64,000 nt of DNA from Gadus chalcogrammus (GCF_026213295.1 NC_079413.1:17620984-17684983); one strand, 5' to 3'; positions 1 through 34,644 are shown, counted from the stretch's first letter. Notes: generated from the letters alone by a model not told the origin. A program made the numbers and translations.

Positions 1-2088
<2,088 letters not shown>

Positions 2089-2097
2089 CTTGGGAGA

Positions 2098-2224
2098 AGG
2101 GTGCCCCCTTCTGCCCAGGGTGCCCCCTCCTCCCAAGTATGCCCTCTCCTCTCCAGGGTGCCCCTCCTCCCCCAGAGTGCCCCCTCCTCCCCCAGGGTGC
2201 CCCGTCCTCCCAAGGTCCCCCCCC
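2098..2224. repeat. C-rich minisatellite, about 18-20 bp unit
   Basis: Imperfect tandem copies of a GTGCCCCCTCCTCCC-like unit directly follow the GT/GTGC microsatellite. Confidence 0.8.
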
Positions 2225-3002
2225 TCTCCGTTCTTGCATTTGTTTTAACTTTAATTTAACATTTTCATGAATTGGTTTTAATGGATTTCTACGTAAGCAC
2301 GAATCTATAGAGATTTATATTTCAACACTTAAGACACGTTGTGACTTCAGACAGCAGAGGGCAGTAGAACGTAGCTCGTCCTCCCGTCGGTCTGGTCTGG
2401 GCCCAGTTTCCCGATAACGATGGATCTTCGCTTGTACGATCATTCACACGATGGATCTTTCGAACCATCGTTAATTTCTTTGGCGCGTTTCCCGAAACTC
2501 CTCTTAACATCAACGCGCATTCGCTGCACTCACGACGTTCTCAGGATTGTACCTGTCCACTGACATGGTGCTGAAACGGGCTATGACGCAGGGGGAGACG
2601 CAGGAATGTCTCAGGAAAATGGGGTTAAAAAGGGTTAAAATATCTCCCCATCAAAGCCAACAGCAGAGTAGCTTACGAAAAGAATAGAGTGCAATAATAT
2701 GAATGCTAAAGATATTAAAACACAATTGATTAGGCCTAGGCCGACAATTATATCAGTCCTAATCCTGAACGCACTGTGCATACATTTATTCACGGCATTT
2801 TCCCCCCTGAAATAATTCCATATTACAAAAAATCCAAAATAGCTTGTGTGACAACTACATGTTAATGTGCTGATTTCTGAAACATACTTTGCGCAGCAAG
2901 AGAGCCGACTTTATCTGATTCCGCATAAGGTTTCATTGATTGGCTCTAGTATAGAATATTTGTAGACATTAAAAATGCAACGTTCCATTCATTAATTATC
3001 AA

Positions 3003-3280
3003 AGACGTAGACATGGATTATATCCCATCCAGTGTCTATTACCAGCTGAAACACCTTCACATGGGCAAATATAAGACATTTCAGTCGTTTTCCTCCTGCC
3101 AGAAAATGATCTGAAGCCGAATCTTGGTACTGAAATGTTTTATATGCCTTAAAATGAGTTGAGAACATTCATGAGTATCAAATTACATAGATTATATCCC
3201 ATATTGTCTATTACCAGCTGAAACACCTTCACATGGGCAGATATAAGACATTTCAGTCGATCGTGTACAAAAAGAATTGT
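3003..3280 (-). repeat. 170-bp repeat units, inverted orientation
   Basis: Two tandem copies (about 3003-3165 and 3175-3260) share ATTACCAGCTGAAACACC and ATAAGACATTTCAGTCG. They are the reverse complement of the units at 3815-4036 and 11165-11310. Together these act as subterminal inverted repeats inside the Harbinger-ended block, and may be the ends of a separate older element. Confidence 0.8.
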
Positions 3281-3436
3281 GAATCTCTTGCAATTTTGTA
3301 TTATTTTTTATTTAACATTAAGAATGTTGTAATGTAACATTGTTTTTTTTGTTTGCTTGTAGCAAAGTAGGCCCTCATTGAATTGAAATTACAATCACGA
3401 TAAAATATGTTTTGAATCTTTCAACCATCACTACAG

Positions 3437-3563
3437 CCAGTTCTTCAGGATGCGGCAGAACCGCTATCAGAAGACTGATTGGGTGGATGTAAAGTGGCAG
3501 CAAGCCACAATCAAACACAGCATTCAAAAGGATGGTTGTAACTGTGGTGTTTTGGTCATGAAG
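3437..3563 (+). pseudogene. Transposon-borne Ulp1/C48-like protease exon
   Basis: An open stretch bounded by a plausible acceptor (ctacag, to 3436) and donor (AAG|gtaatg, 3564) encodes about 42 residues. They include WVDVKWQQATIKHSIQKDG followed by CNCGVLVMK. The Q-x-DG-x-x-CG pattern is the glutamine/cysteine active-site segment of C48 (Ulp1/SENP-like) cysteine peptidases, which are common in fish repeat-encoded proteins. No neighbouring exons with the His/Asp part of the triad are visible. I take it as a stranded exon captured by or belonging to the surrounding repeat, not a host gene. Confidence 0.55.
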
Positions 3564-3814
3564 GTAATGTCTTCATCCCCTGATAAATAGTTTGAATATG
3601 AAAACATTTGTTTGTTTTGGCTTGTTTGTTGTAATAACATGACTGCTATGGGGTTGTGCTGAGTGCAGAACACAGACAATGAAAATTGATGAAGTTAAAC
3701 TGATTTATTGTTAGGAAAATCCTGGGCAGTGAAGTGGAAATGGCTGGCACGGGCTGCAGGGGTAAGATCAAAATGGTGAAGTGTCTAGGCAGGGGTAGCT
3801 GAGTGGCAATCTTG

Positions 3815-4036
3815 GTATAATCTATGTAATTTGATACTCATGAATGTTCTCAACTCATTTTAAGGCATATAAAACATTTCAGTCCAAAGAGAGGGCTTGA
3901 GATCATTTTCTGGCAGGAGGGAAACGACTGAAATGTCTTATATTTGCCATTTGAAGGTGTTTCAGCTGGTAATAGACACTGGATGGGTTATAATCTATGT
4001 AATTTGATACTCATGAATGTTCTCAACTCATTTTAA
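3815..4036 (+). repeat. 170-bp repeat units, direct orientation, broken by TTAA insertion
   Basis: Copies of the unit ATCTATGTAATTTGATACTC...GGCATATAAAACATTTCAGT. The second copy stops at TTAA (4033-4036) and resumes at 11165 with TTAAGGCAAAAAAGACATTTCAG, so the empty site of the 7.1-kb insertion can be reconstructed. Confidence 0.88.
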
Positions 4037-4354
4037 AGGCACCCAGTGCAACTTTCGAGGCTTAAAAATAAACATTCAGTTTCTAGTCTTTTTTACACGT
4101 AGTAAGTTTCAATAACTCCATACCATTACATACCGACATTCAAGCAGCAAAGATGAGACGTCGTTGTGTGGTGAGACAACCCAGTCGCCAAGAAAAAACG
4201 TCAGTGGTGTACGTTTCCATGAACACTGGATACGTAGCATTTCAACGTAAAAAATAGCGTGTTATACCTACGGTATCCACGTGTGCCGCTGTGGAGGCGG
4301 GTTTCGGGGTTTGGGTTTCACGGCTTTCGCGGCAATTTGTGTACACGATTGTTT

Positions 4355-4545
4355 AGGGGGGGGGGGGAGACTGTTGTTGACCGGGGAGGCGGGGGGGGGG
4401 GGGGGAAGACACGTTTGTTGAGGGGGGACGACGACACACGATTGTAGGGGGGGGGGGGGGGGGGGGGGGGGACGTTAGTTGAAGGGGGGGGGGGGGGACA
4501 CGTTTGTTGAGGGGGGGGGGACACGTTTGTAGGGGGGGGGCACGC
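4355..4545. repeat. Poly-G cassettes, left palindrome arm
   Basis: Runs of 7-25 G alternate with short spacers such as ACACGTTTGTTGA. The same cassette is present as poly-C at 9090-9150 and 10533-10692 in the right arm. The pattern could form G-quadruplexes. Confidence 0.9.
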
Positions 4546-5373
4546 TCGACAACGAGAGTTGGTTTTTATTGAACGCTCGACAACGAGAGTTGGTTTTTAT
4601 TGAACGAGACTTCAACACGGAACAGCTGCGCGAAACGATGGTCACGTCACTCTCGGTGACGGTGTCGACAATAATGAACACACGAACAATGTTAATAGAA
4701 CAACACACAACCACATAACATCCCGAACCCATTAACCCCACTTAATCCTAACAACAAAACAAGTTAACAAAAGCCCCATTTGTCAACTGAGAACCCCAAT
4801 TCCCAGAATCCCCCGCGGCTCCGGAACACTGCGTAGCTTATATTAATCTTTATTATCTGAATGGGAAATGCAATATTTTAGGACAGATACACCATTAAAC
4901 GCGTTTCTAATGACATTTCTAGCGAGAAATGTACATTTTCCTTACATAATCTTCAGTCAGTGAATGTGTATGATCTTTATTAATCTTTATTATCTGAATG
5001 GGAAATGCAATATTTTAGGACCGATTCACCGTTAAACGTGTTTCTAATAACATTTCTAGCGAGAAATATACTTTTTAATTGCATAATCTTCAGTCAGTGA
5101 TTGTGTCTGATCTTTACTTTTATAGTTATTAGGAGTTGATCGGCTCGCTCGCATGTTTCAACGACGTCAGGTTGCTTTCGCTAAACTAGCAGCTCACGTG
5201 CTTCCTGCGTTTGTGTTATTAAACTGTTACTTTATGTAACTTTTAATGATATCATCTTGTTAGAAACACGTATATCTGAGAGCCAACCCAGTCGCCAAAA
5301 TCATACCTACGTTGACAGTGTACGTTTCGTGAACACTGGATTACGTCGCATTTCAACATAAAATAGCGTGTTA

Positions 5374-5476
5374 TACACACACACACACACACACACACAC
5401 GCACGCATATGCACAGACACACACACACAAGCACACACAAGCACACACACGCACGCACAGACACACAGACACAGAC

Positions 5477-5535
<59 letters not shown>

Positions 5536-5582
5536 CACACGCACACGCGCACGCACACACACACGCACACACGCACACACAA
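5374..5582. repeat. (AC)n microsatellite in left arm
   Basis: Imperfect AC repeat with GC and AG interruptions. The right arm carries the matching (GT)n at 8131-8262, shorter here, so the two arms have drifted in length. Confidence 0.95.
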
Positions 5583-5818
5583 AAAAATATTCCCTCAAAT
5601 ATTATTACTTTCAAAACGTTGGCCAAAATGGCCAATAATATCATTTTTTTTTGGGATGCTTCTAGGACATTTTGGGTGGATTTTGAATGGTATGTGGGGG
5701 GCACGTTTTTTGCAGGACCTGGCAACCCTGCGCTGTTGCCCGAGATCTGGATCCACCCCGACGTGGTGCCGTCTCCTTTTGACCTTTTGACCCCAGACTT
5801 CTGGGGGAATAGCTGAAT

Positions 5819-6441
5819 CAATTCATTAGTCAATCAGAAGCATGTAAATATCTTTCCGGTGGCGTTAGAGGACGAACAAGGTGTCCTTCAACATCTACGC
5901 TTCCAGGCGATTGCAACGGTGCCACACATGAGCATATTCGAACATGTTTAATGGTAGTAATTAGCTGTCGAAATTGGAGGCCTTAATCAATACTGAGCAG
6001 CTATTGATTTGCTTCCCGATAAAGATTTGTCACAAATGACATGTTATTTAGCATCTACACGTTGAGCTGAGTCCAATGACACCAAGAACGACACTCTAGC
6101 TAATGGTAACATGTATTTTACATGGTACACCTAGGTCTAGGACATGATCTCGGTGTAGCAAGAGGCCGAGCTTGATCTCATTGGACTCAGCTTAACGTGT
6201 AGATGCTAATTAACATGTAATTTGTCAAAAATCTCCATCGGGAAGCAAATCTATAGCTGGTCATTATTGATAAAGGCCTCCAAAATCGACAGCTAATTAC
6301 TACCCCGAAACATATTCAAATATGATCATGTGTGGCACTGTTGCAATCGTCTCAAAACGTAGATGTCAAAGGACACCTTGTTTGCTCTGTTGCACCACCG
6401 GGAAGATATTTTCATACTTCTAATGGATTGATTCATATTTT
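5819..6441. repeat. Inner inverted repeat within the palindromic element
   Basis: 5819-6110 and 6178-6441 are diverged inverted copies sharing TTGCTTCCCGAT, GTTGCAATCG-type blocks, GGACACCTTGTT and the GATTGATTC end. A further inverted copy of the whole unit lies at 7443-7870. Confidence 0.8.
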
Positions 6442-7160
6442 AAGGTTCTCGGAGTGAGACTTTAAGTGGCTGCAGCAGAAGTGTTGAGACGAAAGATGAT
6501 ATCAAGAGATTTATAGAATATTCCCATTCACATTATGATTCTTCGTCGTAACATCCGACCAAACATCCTCTACATTCACAGAGCGAAGATTATGAAAGTC
6601 CAGGCTCAGCAAGTGCTCCATCTCGTTGCACCTGCACCCAGCGGCTCGCTTGCAAGATTTTGGCCTGAAGTTCTTCCCAGACCAACACCCTAGCCATCCA
6701 ACATGCATATCTGAGAATCAGGCCTCTCTTTAATAATGACAAAAAGTTATGAGAGAAACACACATTAACTTTTTGTTATCTCATAAGCGGCGTGGTGCCG
6801 GCTCCTTTTGACCTTTTGACCCCCGACTTCAAAAACGTGGCCACAGGCCAGCTGTGTCTACACACCTTTAGCCACAAATGTACACCTCCATCCCACAAAA
6901 AATGGGGACTAGAAACTAACCTCTGTCTTATGTACATTTACTGTACTGTTGGAGGTCACGCCCCTTTGCCGACCTTTTCGAGATAGCTAGGGATGCTAAA
7001 ATGTTTACACACTTTTCCCGGGGCCCCGTGTACGACATATCCGAGATTTGGAGTTCTAGCCCTTAGAGAAAAAAAGTTTTCCCAAATGGAGTGTCATTTG
7101 GACAAAGCCCCTCAGAAGTGTAGCATGCAAGACCTAATGGTTCAGAATGTGGTGGAAAAA
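6442..7160. other. Central unique part of the palindromic element
   Basis: No recognisable coding sequence. Positions 6785-6835 repeat part of the 5760-5805 block (GTGGTGCCGGCTCCTTTTGACC). The rest has no visible partner on either arm. Confidence 0.6.
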
Positions 7161-7442
7161 CAGTTTTTGAGATAGGAAGGTCCTACCGCCCTGAAATTTT
7201 AATACCTTATTCTAGGGCCTAACTGGGACCTCCTCACCGAAACTTGGCCCGGTCGGACCCCGAGGGCAGGAAGGGGGGGCCCTTCCTGCCCGAGACTTGG
7301 CCCGGTCAGACCCCGAGGGCAGGCCCCCCCTTCCTGCCCTCGGGGTCCGACCGGGCCAAGTTTCGGTGCGGGGGTCCCAGTTAGGCCCTAGAATATGGTA
7401 TTCAAATTTCAGGGCGGTAGGACCTTCCTATCTCAAAAACTT
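7160..7442. repeat. Central hairpin
   Basis: About 120-bp inverted arms (TTTTTGAGATAGGAAGGTCC onward, pairing with 7322-7441) flank a short GC-rich spacer that repeats the arm's own CCGAGGGCAGG sequence. It marks the centre of the palindromic element. Confidence 0.88.
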
Positions 7443-7870
7443 CGGGGTAGTAATTAGGTGTCGATTTTGGAGGCCTTTATCAATAATGACCAGCTATAGA
7501 TTTGCTTCCCGATGGAGATTTTTGACAAATTACATGTTAATTAGCATCTACACGTTAAGCTGAGTCCAATGAGATCAAGCTCGGCCTCTTGCTACACCGA
7601 GATCATGTCCTAGACCTAGGTGTACCATGTAAAATACATGTTACCATTAGCTAGAGTGTCGTTCTTGGTGTCATTGGACTCAGCTCAACGTGTAGATGCT
7701 AAATAACATGTCATTTGTGACAAATCTTGATCGGGAAGCAAATCAATAGCTGCTCAGTAATTGATTAAGGCCTCCAATTTCGACAGCTAATTACTACCAT
7801 TAAACATGTTCGAATATGCTCATGTGTGGCACCGTTGCAATCGCCTGGAAGTGTAGATGTTGAAGGACAC
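7443..7870. repeat. Right-arm inverted copy of 5878-6320
   Basis: Reverse complement of the left-arm block, including the GAGATCATGTCCTAGACC centre and both TTGCTTCCCGAT flanks. Confidence 0.85.
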
Positions 7871-8130
7871 CTTGTTCCCCCAGAAGTCTGGGGTCAAAAG
7901 GTCAAAAGGAGACGGCACCACGCCGGGGTGGATCCAGATCTCGGGCAACAGCGCAGGGTTGCCAGGTCCTGCAAAAAACGTGCCCCCCACATACCGTTCA
8001 AAATCCACCCAAAATGTCCTAGAAGCATCCCAAAAAAAAATGATATTATTGGCCATTTTGGCCAATGTTTTGAAAGTAATAATATTTGAGGGAATATTTT
8101 TTTGTTGTTGTTTTAGCAGCGAAATGCACC

Positions 8131-8137
8131 GTGTGCG

Positions 8138-8168
<31 letters not shown>

Positions 8169-8262
8169 CTGTGTCTGTGTGTCTGTGCGTGCGTGTGTGT
8201 GCTTGTGTGTGCTTGTGTGTGTGTGTGTCTGTGCATGTGCGTGCGTGTGCACGTGTGTGTAT
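8131..8262. repeat. (GT)n microsatellite in right arm
   Basis: Counterpart of the AC repeat at 5374-5582. Confidence 0.95.
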
Positions 8263-9151
8263 AACACGCTATTTTATGTTGAAATGCGACGTAATCCAGT
8301 GTTCACGAAACGTACACTGTCAACGTAGGCATGATTTTGGCGACTGGGTTGGCTCTCAGATATACGTGTTTCTAACAAGATGATATCATTAAAAGTTACA
8401 TAAAGTAACAGTTTAATAACACAAACGCAGGAATCACGTGAGCTGCTAGTTTAGCGAAAGCAACCTGACGTCGTTGAAACATGCGAGCGAGCCGATCAAC
8501 TCCTAATAACTATAAAAGTAAAGATCAGACACAATCACTGACTGAAGATTATGCAATTAAAAAGTATATTTCTCGCTAGAAATGTTATTAGAAACACGTT
8601 TAACGGTGAATCGGTCCTAAAATATTGCATTTCCCATTCAGATAATAAAGATTAATAAAGATCATACACATTCACTGACTGAAGATTATGTAAGGAAAAT
8701 GTACATTTCTCACTAGAAATGTCATTAGAAACGCGTTTAATGGTGTATCTGTCCTAAAATATTGCATTTCCCATTCAGATAATAAAGATTAATATAAGCT
8801 ACGCAGTGTTCCGGAGCCGCGGGGGATTCTGGGAATTGGGGTTCTCAGTTGACAAATGGGGCTTTTGTTAACTTGTTTTGTTGTTAGGATTAAGTGGGGT
8901 TAATGGGTTCGGGATGCTATGTGGTTGTGTGTTGTTCTATTAACATTGTTCGTGTGTTCATTATTGTCGACACCGTCACCGAGAGTGACGTGACCATCGT
9001 TTCGCGCAGCTGTTCCGTGTTGAAGTCTCGTTCAATAAAAACCAACTCTCGTTGTCGAGCGTTCAATAAAAACCAACTCTCGTTGTCGAGCGTGCCCCCC
9101 CCCTACAAACGTGTCTCCCCCCCCCTCAACAAACGTGTCCCCCCCCCCCCC

Positions 9152-10532
9152 CATACTTGCCAACCTTGAGACTTCGAAAATAGGGAGGATTCCCAAACTA
9201 AAGCGGGGGTCTGGGGGTCCCCCCCCATAACATTTTCAGCTTTAAAGTCATTGTTTCCCGCATTCTGGTGACTTTAAAATAATAAAACCAACAATTTATT
9301 TTTTAAATTGAAACGTCAATTTTATGTTGAATACTTTCATTTAATTTGCATTTCATGTCATTACAATTCATATTATTATTACATATCAATAGAATTCATA
9401 TCATTAAATATCATGTTATTATTACATATCATTACATCTTATATCATTACATTTCATATTATTACATTTCATATTATTACATATCAATAGATTTCATTTC
9501 AATACATTCATTACATTTTACTGACGCTTTTATCTTAGCAACTTCCAATAAGTCTTATGTTATCACGCAAATACACTAGCTTCTAATAAACAAAACTACC
9601 AAGTAAGCTACTACATCATGTAAGTGCTACATGTAGGTTAACTCTTACCATCACTGCAAATGGGCTGTGAAATTAGCCTATCCCATGTACGCATAGTAAA
9701 TAGAAAGCTTGGAACATTATCCTTATATGGATTGTTTTTATCATTTTCATTACGAAAAAATAAATGTTTATATGTTTCTAAGGGTATGTTAATCTGTGCG
9801 GCTTTGGTCCTCCCACAGGCATACTTCTTTGCTACATCCGAGTCAGGAAACATGTCCCTTACTGACTTATTTATTTCGTCAGTAAAGCTCAGAGGAATAT
9901 TATTCTTTGCCACCAACATTGCCATTTTTGTTTCGGCATATATGACTGCATCTGGTCTCCCTTTCCCCAGCAAACCAGCGATGCTTGGCTGAGACTCTGA
10001 AGCAGCTACTGCCTTCTTATGTTTGCCTGTATTGGCATGGTGTTTTATGTCCGTCCGACCGCCGTGCTCCACGGAAAAATCATCCATAGCCAGTACCTTT
10101 AAACCTAGTAGTAAGAAAAGCGAGCTCCGATTTCCATTCATGATTGAATTTACAAGTGTATTTTTTCTTTTCGGCTCCATTCTCGTCTTCTTTGTTGTCT
10201 TTTTAAATACTCTGAGGTTTATTCACGAGCGCGGGTAGAATAACGGAAGAAAGAATACTAGAGTAGCGTCAGAGAGACGTCTCTGATTGGTCGCGCCCGC
10301 TGATACCACGGAGCGGCGGCAAACGTCTCCGTGGTAACAGCGGGGGCTCAAACAATATCCTTTTCTGAAGAACAGGTTGTTGTGATGATGACGAAAGTGG
10401 GGAGAAAGGGAGACATGAAATCTTTTCAGAAATCAGGAGAATTGCGGGAGATTTTTAACAGCGGGAGGAAAACGGGAGAGGATAGTGAATATCGGGAGTC
10501 TCCCGGGAAAATCGGGAGGGTTGGCAAGTATG
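9152..10532 (-). mobile_element. Non-autonomous hAT-like transposon inside the right palindrome arm
   Basis: The termini are the inverted pair CATACTTGCCAACC (9152) and GGTTGGCAAGTATG (10532). They sit in a poly-C run that is continuous in the other arm, so the insertion is clear by comparison. A target duplication cannot be separated from the homopolymer. It carries a hAT transposase N-terminal fragment on the minus strand (9638-10180). Confidence 0.8.
9638..10180 (-). pseudogene. hAT-like transposase N-terminal fragment
   Basis: A 180-codon open frame. Its middle resembles the N-terminal region of fish hAT-type proteins: DFSVEHGGRTDIKHH, then GKHKKAVAASESQPSIAG, then AETKMAMLVAKNNIPLSFTD and DMFPDSDVAKKYACGRTKA. 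The H-x3-8-H/K spacing after the missing Cys pair suggests a decayed BED/TTF-type zinc finger. The first 30 residues and the tail after TKAAQI do not fit the family and look like frame-shifted or unrelated sequence. There is no catalytic DDE core, so it cannot move by itself. Confidence 0.7.
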
Positions 10533-10871
10533 CCCCCCCCCCCCCCCCCTTCAACTAACGTGTCCTCCCCCCCCCCCCCCCCCCCCCCTACAATCGTGTG
10601 TCGTCCCCCCCCCTCAACAAACGTGTCTCCCCCCCCCCCCCCCCCTCCCCGGTCAACAACAGTCTCCCCCCCCCCCCCCCCCCCCCCCCCCTAAACAATC
10701 GTGTCCACAATATGCCGCGAAAGCCGTGAAACCCAAACCCCGAAACCCGCCTCCACAGCGGCACACGTGGATACCGTAGGTATAACACGCTATTCTTTAC
10801 GTTGAAATGCTACGTATCCAGTGTTCATGGAAACGTACACCACTGACGTTTTTTCTTGGCGACTGGGTTGG

Positions 10872-11017
10872 TTGAGAACTGATAGAAAATCGATAACAAC
10901 AATGCCACCATTTTCTTTATTTTTTGTAACCTACAATAAATAAAGCAGGCTTCCAGTCAATGGAAAAATGGCTTCTCCCCACCGGCGATTGTTGTTGTTT
11001 ACGATTTTCTATCAGTT
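10872..11017. repeat. About 145-bp inverted-repeat segment unique to the right arm
   Basis: Ends are GAGAACTGATAGAAAATCG and CGATTTTCTATCAGTTCTC. The left arm at about 4165-4180 lacks the segment. It is either a small MITE inserted in the right arm or a piece lost from the left. Confidence 0.7.
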
Positions 11018-11330
11018 CTCACCACACAACGACGTCTCATCTTTGCTCCTTGAATGTCGATATGTAATGGTATGGAGTTATTGAAACTTACTACGTGTAA
11101 AAAAGACTAGAAATTGAATGTTTATTTTTCATTGAATGTTTACATAAAGTTGCACTGGGTGCCTTTAAGGCAAAAAAGACATTTCAGTACCAAGAGAGGG
11201 CTTGAGATCTTTTTCTGGCAGGAGGAAAAGGACTCCAATGTGTCATATTTTCGCTTTATAACGTATTACAGCTGATAAAAGAGACTGGATTGGTTCTTAT
11301 CTACCCCACATAGCCCACATGAATGTTATA

Positions 11331-11900
11331 GGCCCCGTCCACACGAAGCCGAAACGGGCGAAACCGTTACGGTTTCGATCTATCCGGTTTCGGAGTATCT
11401 CCGTGAAGACGAAGTCAAGCGAAACCGGGTAGATCTGTAGAAACGCTGTAGTACACATGCCAGGTCCATAAGGGGCGCTGCTTCTGCTACAGAAATCCAG
11501 AAGAGAAAATGTAATAAGAAGAAGAGGCGAGCATGTGCATAAAGGCTGCCCCCCGAAACCACTAACAACACAAACAAACAGTCAGTCAACGATTACAAGC
11601 CTGTAGTCCGCCGTCATCTTTGTTGTTGTGAGTTCTTTGACACCGCAGGCTTAACAGTCATTGGCTAGAGGGTCGAGGGGTGGGGCGATGACGTCATGCT
11701 TTGCGGTTTCAGTCGGCTTCAGGGCCAGGCGTCCACACGAATCCAAAACGAAACCGGGTAGATTTGAAACCACCTCCGAGGGTGGTTTCAGAAGTATACG
11801 GTTTCGGTCAGCGGATTCACCGGCTTCGTGTGGACGGAAGGCCGAACCGTACAAGACCTTTGCGGTTTCGCCATGAAATCGGCTTCGTGTGGACGGGGCC
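11331..11900. mobile_element. MITE with perfect 22-bp terminal inverted repeats
   Basis: Ends GGCCCCGTCCACACGAAGCC(GA) in inverted orientation, with further internal copies of the CGTGTGGACG/GGTTTCG motif. A clean target duplication is not evident. No coding content. Confidence 0.85.
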
Positions 11901-12469
11901 TATGATAGTGTCAGTTTGAACCCTAATCTATTTAATGTGATAGGACCTACTCATGAATGTTTTCAATTAATTTTGAGAAGAAAATACATTTTTCTTCAAA
12001 AATCTATAATCTGGGAAAACAATGCATAGTAAGAAAATGTATGTTTTATTGTATAAAATGGACACACAGAAATAATTTCGATGTTTTAAAAACATAAAGA
12101 AGGATAATTGTCTCAAGGAGCCTATGACGTCGATCCCCGTACAACGTCGATGTCTTGTCACCTTAAAGTACATATCTGTGTTAATACAGCGGACAATATA
12201 GTCCTGTAGTGCTATTGACTAGTGTGACTGATCTGACTTTGCTGCCGCACACACGTTTCGAGGCGATATAGCCTGGCTTTAACAGGCTGTGCGCGCTCCC
12301 GCGGCTGAAATCACTTTCTGGCAGCTGATCACTTTTCGGCACAACACCGGCCCTGAGTGTAGACTACAAACTCGATTAACTAAGGTCAGGGATGTTCCTT
12401 ACTGTCTAGACAGGGTCCAATAAATAGTGAACTTCATCACAGCCTCACCGAAGCGCCTACAGTGCTTAA

Positions 12470-12775
12470 TGCAAACAATCGCAACAAAAAACGCCTGCAG
12501 AAATTATCCGACACCCGCTGGTTTCAGTAGTAGATCTCTAGCCTATGTCTCCTGTCATTGATCAATATGAGGACATTTTAACCACGATGGTTGAATTAAA
12601 ACCAGAGGGAGACAGCAAGTGCAGCTCGAAAGCGACCTCCCACACAAGAGCAATGGAATCATTTGATTTTATTATATGCCTTGTAACGTTTGATCGGTAC
12701 ATTTCGGCTGCGCATGTAGACCTATTTTTGGAATTTTTAATTGCTGCAATAAATTATGTTATTGTTGACTTCTAA
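12470..12775 (+). pseudogene. Decayed hAT (ZMYM1-like) transposase fragment
   Basis: Read with frameshifts, this encodes KRLQKLSDTRWF, then two stops, RSLAYV in another frame, then PVIDQYEDILTTM and SFDFIICLV. The order L-S-x-TRW ... Y-E-x-I ... F-(D/E)-F matches the catalytic-region spacer of ZMYM1/TTF-type hAT transposases. Stops and frame changes show it is dead. Confidence 0.6.
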
Positions 12776-13053
12776 CATGTCTCTACCTTTGCTGTTTAAA
12801 TCTAACAGTAGTCTTAATATATCGGCGGTAACCACTGTTTTTGGTGCGAAATGGCTGGGCTTCCCGTGGTATTGGATGAGTTTTAATAAAACGCATGCTC
12901 TTAGCGTCTTACGAGTACCCTCGAGTCCTCGTTAGCTACGAGAGCCTTCACGACGTTCGTTACCAACGATGCTTTCGGGAAACTGTACGATGCTCGTACC
13001 ATGCACTTCACGATCCACTTAGGCTAACGATGCTTTCGGGAAACTGGGCCCTG

Positions 13054-13271
13054 GAGAGGAGGGGGAAGGAGGCGGGAGCGGGGGTAGGGAAAGGGGCAGA
13101 GGCGGACGGTGGGGGGCGGAGTGGGACGGCGGGGGGTGGAGTGGGACGTCCCATACGGAGGATTTTCAAATGGGAAAGTCGGGGATTTGACAGATGTTCA
13201 TGAGCATAAGCCGCTCCGTTCATAGCTGAGCTGAGAGGGTTTTGGAGCGGGCGGATTTATCGAGGGTGAAA
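13054..13271 (+). promoter_or_regulatory. Probable mprip promoter / 5' UTR
   Basis: GC-rich, with GGGGCGGAG and GGCGGAC boxes, it lies between the transposon end and the start codon. No TATA box at a fitting position. The Harbinger boundary at 13050 sets its upstream limit. Confidence 0.5.

Positions 13272-34644
<21,373 letters not shown>

Larger units (their letters stand above)
4037..11164. mobile_element. 7.1-kb TTAA-flanked, largely palindromic DNA transposon
   Basis: The element begins AGGCACCCAGTGCAAC and ends with its reverse complement. It is flanked by TTAA on both sides (4033-4036, 11165-11168), the target duplication of the piggyBac and Kolobok superfamilies. The two halves are long inverted copies: 4037-5810 pairs with 7880-11164 once two insertions in the right arm are set aside. 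Shared landmarks include the ACAACCCAGTCGCC block, the poly-G/poly-C cassettes, the AC/GT microsatellite and the GGATCCACCCCG block. No transposase is recognisable, so it is non-autonomous. Superfamily choice is open. Confidence 0.85.
2400..13050 (-). mobile_element. PIF/Harbinger-type element inflated by nested insertions
   Basis: The left terminus reads GGCCCAGTTTCCCGATAACG and the right terminus ends CGGGAAACTGGGCC. Both are flanked by CTG (2397-2399 and 13051-13053), a 3-bp target duplication. The terminal 550 bp at 2400-2950 match the right end of the complete copy at 19160-20669 in reverse orientation, and 12840-13050 matches that copy's other end. Between them lie unrelated sequences: inverted 170-bp repeats, a C48-protease-like exon, a TTAA element with a hAT inside it, a MITE and a hAT transposase relic. 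The transposase segment kept in the two other copies is missing here. The element ends about 220 bp before the mprip start codon. Confidence 0.85.

Noticed and set aside
4475..4741. 88-codon frame repeated at 8894-9169
   Set aside because: It appears twice only because the two palindrome arms match; the tail is translated poly-C. No domain resemblance.
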